Shown here: positions 50,407 through 55,486 of the stretch, piece after piece
Layout: every line of letters begins with the position of its first letter
Position numbering within the stretch: position 1 is the first letter of the stretch
Assembly: GCF_023266035.1 (NCBI RefSeq)
Contig: NZ_JAHFRY010000010.1
Coordinates: 1-55,486 of the forward strand
Length of the DNA stretch: 55,486 nt
Direction of reading: 5' to 3'
DNA from: Nevskia sp.
GTDB lineage: Bacteria > Pseudomonadota > Gammaproteobacteria > Nevskiales > Nevskiaceae
Made by a program: the position numbers and the translations under genes
The notes under the pieces: model-generated
What the model was told of the DNA's origin: nothing
What the model saw: only the letters and a program-made list of their open reading frames with translations
The model's database searches: none

Positions 50407-50987
50407 TGAAAAAGCCCAACGCCCGATCGAAGGAGGCCACGCATGAGCGCATCGTCGATGCCGCCGCACGCGCCATCCGGCGCAGCGGCTACGACGGCAC
50501 CAGCGTTGCCGACATCATGAAACAGGCCGGGCTGACCCACGGCGGCTTCTATGCCCACTTTTCCTCGCGCGAAGCGATGCTTGCCGAAGCGGCGGACCGT
50601 GCCGGCGCCGATGCCGTCGCGGCATCGGCGCGCACAGCCGCCAATGCCCCACCGGAGCAGGCCTTGCTGCGGATGATGTCTGCCTATCTCTCGCAAGAGC
50701 ATCTCAACGCTGTGGAGAAAGGCTGCCCAGTCGTCGCACTGGGTTCGGAGATGCCTCGCCAGGCACCAGAAGTAAGACGCGCGACCACTCGGCGGATCAA
50801 GGAAATGATCGACGTCGTTGCCCGCCAGTTGCCCGACTGGGGGCAGCCGGCGGCACATGAGCGTGCGCTGGTCATCGTGTCCTCGATGGTCGGAACCTTG
50901 CTGCTGGCACGCGCCGTCGACGACCCCAAGCTTGCCGACGCGCTGCTGGCCTCGACCTTGAAGCACTTCGCTCCAACCGCTCCTTGA
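50406..50987 (+). CDS. TetR-family regulator of the SDR-OYE-thioesterase block
   Basis: 193 residues. Helix-turn-helix (THERIVDAAARAIRRSGYDG and VADIMKQAGLTHGGFYAHFS) as in the YP/TetR_N branch, with a C-terminal CPVVALGSEMPR region. The start at 50406 is chosen because it begins the HTH at the right distance; upstream in-frame codons run through the operator. The matching operator before the downstream SDR gene indicates that it controls itself and that unit. Follows the GST gene by 123 nt. Confidence 0.88.
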   Translation: MKKPNARSKEATHERIVDAAARAIRRSGYDGTSVADIMKQAGLTHGGFYAHFSSREAMLAEAADRAGADAVAASARTAANAPPEQALLRMMSAYLSQEHLNAVEKGCPVVALGSEMPRQAPEVRRATTRRIKEMIDVVARQLPDWGQPAAHERALVIVSSMVGTLLLARAVDDPKLADALLASTLKHFAPTAP

Positions 50988-51027
50988 GCACGACATCAGC
51001 CGTGTCGGCTTTCAAGCTGAGAATGAA

Positions 51028-51043
51028 TATGACGATCATCATA
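51028..51043. promoter_or_regulatory. Second TetR operator upstream of the SDR gene
   Basis: TATGACGATCATCATA, one arm mismatch from a perfect 7-2-7 palindrome and sharing 13 of 16 bases with the operator at 50391-50406. It lies 57-72 nt upstream of the SDR start, in an AT-rich stretch that looks like a promoter. Confidence 0.65.
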
Positions 51044-51099
51044 AATTTTTCGCTCGCTATCAGTGCATCGCACATCACTGCTCACAGGAAGGCATTGCC

Positions 51100-51936
<837 letters not shown>

Positions 51937-51977
51937 GCTGCCGTCAAGTCATTACCCAATCATCACGAGCACCAAGC

Positions 51978-53246
51978 ATGGCCGATTCGTCTTCCCAGCA
52001 ATCAAACCTGCTGACTCAACCCCTGCGGTTACCCAACGGCAGTGCCCTGCGCAACCGCCTTGCCAAGGCGTCGATGAGCGAAGCCCTGGCGACTTACGGC
52101 AATCGGCCCACGCCGAAGCTCGTCGAGCTGTATCGGCGCTGGGCAGCATCCGGCATCGGCCTGCTCCTCACCGGCAATGTGATGATCGATCGCCGAGCGC
52201 TGGGCGAGCCCGGCAACGTTGTGATCGAGGACGAAGCGGACCTGACGGTGCTGCGGCAATGGGCGAGCGCTGCGACCGATCATGGCGCTGCGATATGGGT
52301 GCAGCTCAACCATCCCGGCAAGCAGGCGACCAAGGGGCTCAACGTCAGCACGCTTGCCCCATCGGCCGTGCCGTTCCGAAAGGACATGCAGCCGCTGTTC
52401 GAGACCCCTCGCGAGGCCACCCAGACCGAGATCGAGGACATCGTCCAGCGCTTCGGACGCAGCGCGGCGATCTGCAAGAAGGCCGGTTTCAGCGGCGTGC
52501 AGATCCACGGCGCACACGGTTATCTGGTCGGCCAGTTTCTGTCGCCGCACCACAACCGGCGCGACGATCAATGGGGCGGCAGCCCGGAAAAGCGGCGCCG
52601 TTTCGTGCTCGCCGTCTATGCCGAAGTAAGACGGCAGGTCGGGCCTGAGTTCCCGGTCGGGATCAAGCTCAATTCCGCCGATTTCCAGCGCGGCGGCTTC
52701 ACCGAGGATGAGTCGCTGGCGACAATGCAGGCGCTCGTCGACGCCGGCATCGATCTGATCGAAATCTCCGGCGGCACCTACGAAGACCCAGCGATGTCGG
52801 GCGCGCTTCCTCAGGCAATGAAGGCCTCCACCGCAGCGCGTGAAGCCTACTTTCTCGACTTCGCCGAGAAGGTGCGCGCCTCGCTGAAAGTGCCCTTGAT
52901 GGTCACCGGCGGTTTCCGCAGTGCCGCCGGCATGAACGCCGCGCTGCGTTCCGGTGCCCTCGATGTGATCGGCCTCGCGCGGCTGCTGGCCATCGATCCC
53001 GATGCTCCGGCGGCCTTGCTGCGAGGACAGGACAGCCCCCAGCAGGTGCAGCCGATCAAGAGCGGTATCCCGGCGATCGACCGCATGGGTGTCATGGAAA
53101 TCTTCTGGTACACGCTCCAGCTCCGCCGCATTGCCGACGGCGGCGAGCCACGTCCCGGCGAAAGCGGACTGTGGGCCTTCCTCAAAGCAGTGACGAAAAG
53201 CGGCTGGGGCACCTTCCGGACGCGGCGCCTGCGCGCTACGGCCTAG
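51978..53246 (+). CDS. NADH:flavin oxidoreductase, Old Yellow Enzyme family (copy 2)
   Basis: 422 residues, paralogue of the gene at 32616-33920 with the same single-domain layout: RNRLAKASMSEALATYGNRP, LLLTGNVMIDRRALGEPGNV, active-site QIHGAHGYLVGQFLSP (His177, His180, Tyr182) and LMVTGGFRSAAGM. The expected activity is FMN-dependent reduction of activated C=C bonds or electrophiles. 41 nt after the SDR gene. TetR-type control resembles the nemR-nemA arrangement of E. coli. Confidence 0.9.
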   Translation: MADSSSQQSNLLTQPLRLPNGSALRNRLAKASMSEALATYGNRPTPKLVELYRRWAASGIGLLLTGNVMIDRRALGEPGNVVIEDEADLTVLRQWASAATDHGAAIWVQLNHPGKQATKGLNVSTLAPSAVPFRKDMQPLFETPREATQTEIEDIVQRFGRSAAICKKAGFSGVQIHGAHGYLVGQFLSPHHNRRDDQWGGSPEKRRRFVLAVYAEVRRQVGPEFPVGIKLNSADFQRGGFTEDESLATMQALVDAGIDLIEISGGTYEDPAMSGALPQAMKASTAAREAYFLDFAEKVRASLKVPLMVTGGFRSAAGMNAALRSGALDVIGLARLLAIDPDAPAALLRGQDSPQQVQPIKSGIPAIDRMGVMEIFWYTLQLRRIADGGEPRPGESGLWAFLKAVTKSGWGTFRTRRLRATA

Positions 53247-53296
53247 CGCAGCGAGTAGGACAAACGCAGGACTCAACCTCGATATTGGAGAGCGAC

Positions 53297-53749
53297 ATGA
53301 ATCTGCTGGAACAACCCGGCGCTGCAAACGGCCTGGAACAGTTGCGAGGCTGGCTTGCGAGCGGTCAGCAACCGGCCATCGGCGAGACGCTGAAGTTCTC
53401 GCTGGTCGAAGTTTCGGAAGGCCGTGCAGTGTTTGCGGCGACACCGGGTGCGCACGCCTACAACCCGATCGGTTCCGTGCATGGCGGCTACGCGGCCACG
53501 TTGCTGGACTCGGCCTGTGGCTGTGCGGTGCATTCCGCGCTGAGCAGCGAGCAGGGCTACACGACGCTGGAACTGAAGATCGCCTATCACCGCGCGCTGA
53601 GCGCCAGCACCGGTCTGGTGCGCGCCGAGGGCAAGGTGGTTTCGATCGGCAAGCGTGTGGCCTTTGCCGAAGCGCGGATCACCGACGAAGCCGGCCGCCT
53701 CTACGCCTCGGCGACCTCGACCTTGCTGGTGTTCGAGCGCAAGTCCTAG
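53297..53749 (+). CDS. PaaI-family hotdog thioesterase
   Basis: 150 residues. Hotdog-fold signature YNPIGSVHGGYAATLLDSAC (HGG with the following Asp as the catalytic base) and a central TTLELKIAYHRALS strand. Predicted to hydrolyse aromatic or short acyl-CoA thioesters. The ATG at 53297 follows GGAG; an earlier in-frame start at 53171 overlaps the OYE gene. Convergent with the paaJ-like gene, 28 nt away. Confidence 0.9.
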   Translation: MNLLEQPGAANGLEQLRGWLASGQQPAIGETLKFSLVEVSEGRAVFAATPGAHAYNPIGSVHGGYAATLLDSACGCAVHSALSSEQGYTTLELKIAYHRALSASTGLVRAEGKVVSIGKRVAFAEARITDEAGRLYASATSTLLVFERKS

Positions 53750-53777
53750 ACGCGCCCTAGATGCTCCGGGCCGGCGC

Positions 53778-54983
53778 TCAGACCCGCTCGATGACCATGG
53801 CGATGCCCTGGCCGACGCCGATGCACATCGTGCACAGCGCATAGCGGCCGCCCGTACGTTCGAGCTGGTTCAGCGCGGTGGTCACCAGACGCGCACCTGA
53901 AGCGCCCAGCGGATGGCCGATGGCGATCGCGCCGCCATTGGCGTTGACGTGAGCGGCATCGTCAGCGAGGCCAAGATCGCGGGTCACGGCCAGGCCCTGC
54001 GCCGCGAACGCTTCGTTGAGTTCGATGACGTCGATCTGCGACAGCTTCAGTCCAGCCAGTGCCAGCACTTTCCTGGTCGCCGGTGCAGGGCCGAAACCCA
54101 TGATCCGTGGCGCCAGGCCCACCGTGGCCATCGCCAGCACTCGGGCGCGCGGCTTGAGGCCGTAGCGTCCGGCGGCAGCTTCGGACGCCAGCAGCACGGC
54201 GCAGGCACCGTCGTTGACGCCTGATGCGTTGCCCGCGGTGACGCTGCCATCCGGCTTCACGACACCTTTCAGCTTGGCGAGCATCGCCAGCGTGGTATCC
54301 GGGCGCGGGTGTTCGTCCGCAGCGAACTGCAGTGCCTCGCCCTTCTTTTGCGGGATGGCGACTGGCACCAGCTCATTCGCGAAGAAACCGGCGGCATGCG
54401 CGGCAGCCCAGCGCTGCTGGCTGCGGATCGCGAAGGCATCCTGATCGGCGCGCGAGATGCCAAATTGCTCGGCGACGTTCTCGGCGGTTTCCGGCATCGA
54501 GTCGATGCCGTACTTGGCCTTCAACAACGGATTGATGAAGCGCCAGCCGATCGTCGTGTCCTCGATCTTGGCGACTCGCGAGAACGCGCTGTCGGCCTTG
54601 CCCATCACGAACGGCGCGCGGGTCATGCTTTCGACACCGCCGGCGATCATCAGCTGCGTTTCGCCCGCCTTGATCGCACGAGCCGCCATGCCGATCGCAT
54701 CGAGGCTCGATCCGCACAGGCGGTTGATCGTCGAACCCGGCACCTCTTGCGGCAAGCCGGCGAGCAGTGCGGCCATGCGCGCGACATTGCGATTGTCTTC
54801 TCCGGCCTGATTCGCGGAGCCGTAGAGCACGTCTTCGACAGCCGCCCAGTCGACGTTCGGATTGCGCTGCATCATCGCTGCGATCGGCAGTGCTGCGAGA
54901 TCGTCGGTACGGACATTGGCCAGCGCGCCGCCGTAACGGCCGAAGGGCGTGCGGATGGCGTCGCAGAGGTAGGCGTGCTTCAT
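53778..54983 (-). CDS. paaJ: 3-oxoadipyl-CoA/3-oxo-5,6-dehydrosuberyl-CoA thiolase (PaaJ/PcaF-like)
   Basis: 401 residues. The signature YGSANQAGEDNRNVARMAALL is typical of PaaJ/PcaF; nucleophile Cys90 (NRLCGSSLD), NEAF, GHPLGASG and the second Cys in CTMCIGVGQG are intact. It releases acetyl-CoA and succinyl-CoA at the end of phenylacetate or beta-ketoadipate catabolism. Its position 12 nt downstream of paaK on the same strand favours the phenylacetate role. Confidence 0.88.
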   Translation of the reverse strand: MKHAYLCDAIRTPFGRYGGALANVRTDDLAALPIAAMMQRNPNVDWAAVEDVLYGSANQAGEDNRNVARMAALLAGLPQEVPGSTINRLCGSSLDAIGMAARAIKAGETQLMIAGGVESMTRAPFVMGKADSAFSRVAKIEDTTIGWRFINPLLKAKYGIDSMPETAENVAEQFGISRADQDAFAIRSQQRWAAAHAAGFFANELVPVAIPQKKGEALQFAADEHPRPDTTLAMLAKLKGVVKPDGSVTAGNASGVNDGACAVLLASEAAAGRYGLKPRARVLAMATVGLAPRIMGFGPAPATRKVLALAGLKLSQIDVIELNEAFAAQGLAVTRDLGLADDAAHVNANGGAIAIGHPLGASGARLVTTALNQLERTGGRYALCTMCIGVGQGIAMVIERV

Positions 54984-54995
54984 GATTTCGGGGGC

Positions 54996-55486
54996 TCAGC
55001 GAGTGACGAGTTGAACGGCCGGCGCGCTTTCCCTCGGCCGGCGATCGACCACCCGCTTGGCCTTGCCGATCGAACGCTCCAGCGTCTCCGGGGGATGCAG
55101 CAGCACGCGGACGCTGATGCCGACATAGGTCTTCACCAGGTGCTGGAGATTGCTGCTCACTTCCTTGCGCAGGCCGTCTTCGATGCCGGCATCGGCGACC
55201 GACAGCTCGACGTTGACCAGCAGCTGATCGAGATTGCCTTCGCGGATCACTTCGATCAGATAGTTCGGCGTCAGCTGCGGGCAGCGCAGCAGCAGTTCCT
55301 CGATCTGGGTCGGGAAGACGTTGACGCCGCGGATGATCAGCATGTCGTCGGATCTTCCGGTGATCTTGCCCATGCGCCGCATGCTGCGCGCGCTCGGTGG
55401 CAGCAGGCGCGTCAGATCGCGAGTGCGGTAGCGGATGATCGGCAGCGCCTCCTTGGTCAGCGAGGTGAACACCAGTTCGCCTTCCT
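54996..55486 (-). CDS. paaK: Phenylacetate-CoA ligase, C-terminal part (runs off the right edge)
   Basis: Partial gene: only the C-terminal ~163 codons are in the window, entering as EGELVFTSLTKEALPIIRYR. The PaaK signature follows: TRDLTRLLPPSARSMRRM, ITGRSDDMLIIRGVNVFPTQ-IEELL and the C-terminal ERSIGKAKRVVD catalytic Lys region. It activates phenylacetate to phenylacetyl-CoA, the step after StyD in styrene catabolism. The start codon lies outside the window. Confidence 0.93.
   Translation of the reverse strand, partial: EGELVFTSLTKEALPIIRYRTRDLTRLLPPSARSMRRMGKITGRSDDMLIIRGVNVFPTQIEELLLRCPQLTPNYLIEVIREGNLDQLLVNVELSVADAGIEDGLRKEVSSNLQHLVKTYVGISVRVLLHPPETLERSIGKAKRVVDRRPRESAPAVQLVTR

Overview
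The window reads as a chromosomal stretch of a GC-rich, aerobic, catabolically versatile Gram-negative bacterium. Outer-membrane OmpA proteins, lipoproteins with lipoboxes, an RND efflux pump with its outer-membrane channel, and glnE all point to a proteobacterium. A gammaproteobacterium near Nevskiales/Solimonadaceae is my guess from overall gene style, not something I could prove without a search. No tRNA, rRNA or CRISPR array was recognised.

Layout. (1) 1-10.7 kb: glnE (-), a DadA-like amine oxidoreductase, two OmpA-type proteins and two lipoproteins (+) built from Thr/Gly repeat linkers and three copies of an unrecognised ~160-residue domain, then rmuC (-). (2) 10.8-17.1 kb: a complete upper styrene pathway: styA/styB (styrene monooxygenase and its flavin reductase), styC (styrene oxide isomerase) and styD-like phenylacetaldehyde dehydrogenase, with an AraC-type and a LysR-type regulator where pseudomonads have the StyS/StyR two-component system. 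(3) 17.2-24.3 kb: a TetR repressor and a MexEF-OprN-like RND tripartite pump, with three matching palindromic operators between them. (4) 24.3-25.3 kb: a probable integron relic: the N-terminal stub of an IntI-type integrase, a 57-bp attC-like site and a small membrane-protein cassette gene in the canonical divergent layout. (5) 25.3-28.0 kb: thiolase, DUF924 protein and a glycerate-kinase-like P-loop kinase. (6) 28-38.3 kb: an uncharacterised catabolic region (SDR, DUF1214 protein, sulfotransferase-like protein, OYE-family reductase, SnoaL-like protein, HSL esterase, acyl-CoA dehydrogenase, GlcG/HbpS-like protein) with two AraC regulators, each next to helically phased direct repeats; a 268-bp MITE-like structured element lies in one of its promoter regions. 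(7) 38.3-46.7 kb: a LysR regulator divergent from pirin, isochorismatase-like hydrolase, XapX, exported amidohydrolase, DUF1275, DoxX, alginate-export-type porin and a chloroperoxidase-like hydrolase. (8) 46.7-53.8 kb: two TetR-controlled blocks (SDR, WrbA-like flavoprotein, two GSTs; SDR, second OYE, PaaI-like thioesterase), each with visible palindromic operators. (9) 53.8-55.5 kb: paaJ-like thiolase and the 3' part of paaK, the entry of phenylacetyl-CoA catabolism.

How it fits together. Styrene is epoxidised by StyAB, isomerised to phenylacetaldehyde by StyC and oxidised to phenylacetate by StyD. Phenylacetate is activated by PaaK, whose gene runs off the right edge about 38 kb away; PaaJ works at the end of that route. 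The adjacent RND pump and the GST/OYE/SDR blocks are plausible solvent- and electrophile-stress partners of a styrene degrader, but that link is inference from proximity.
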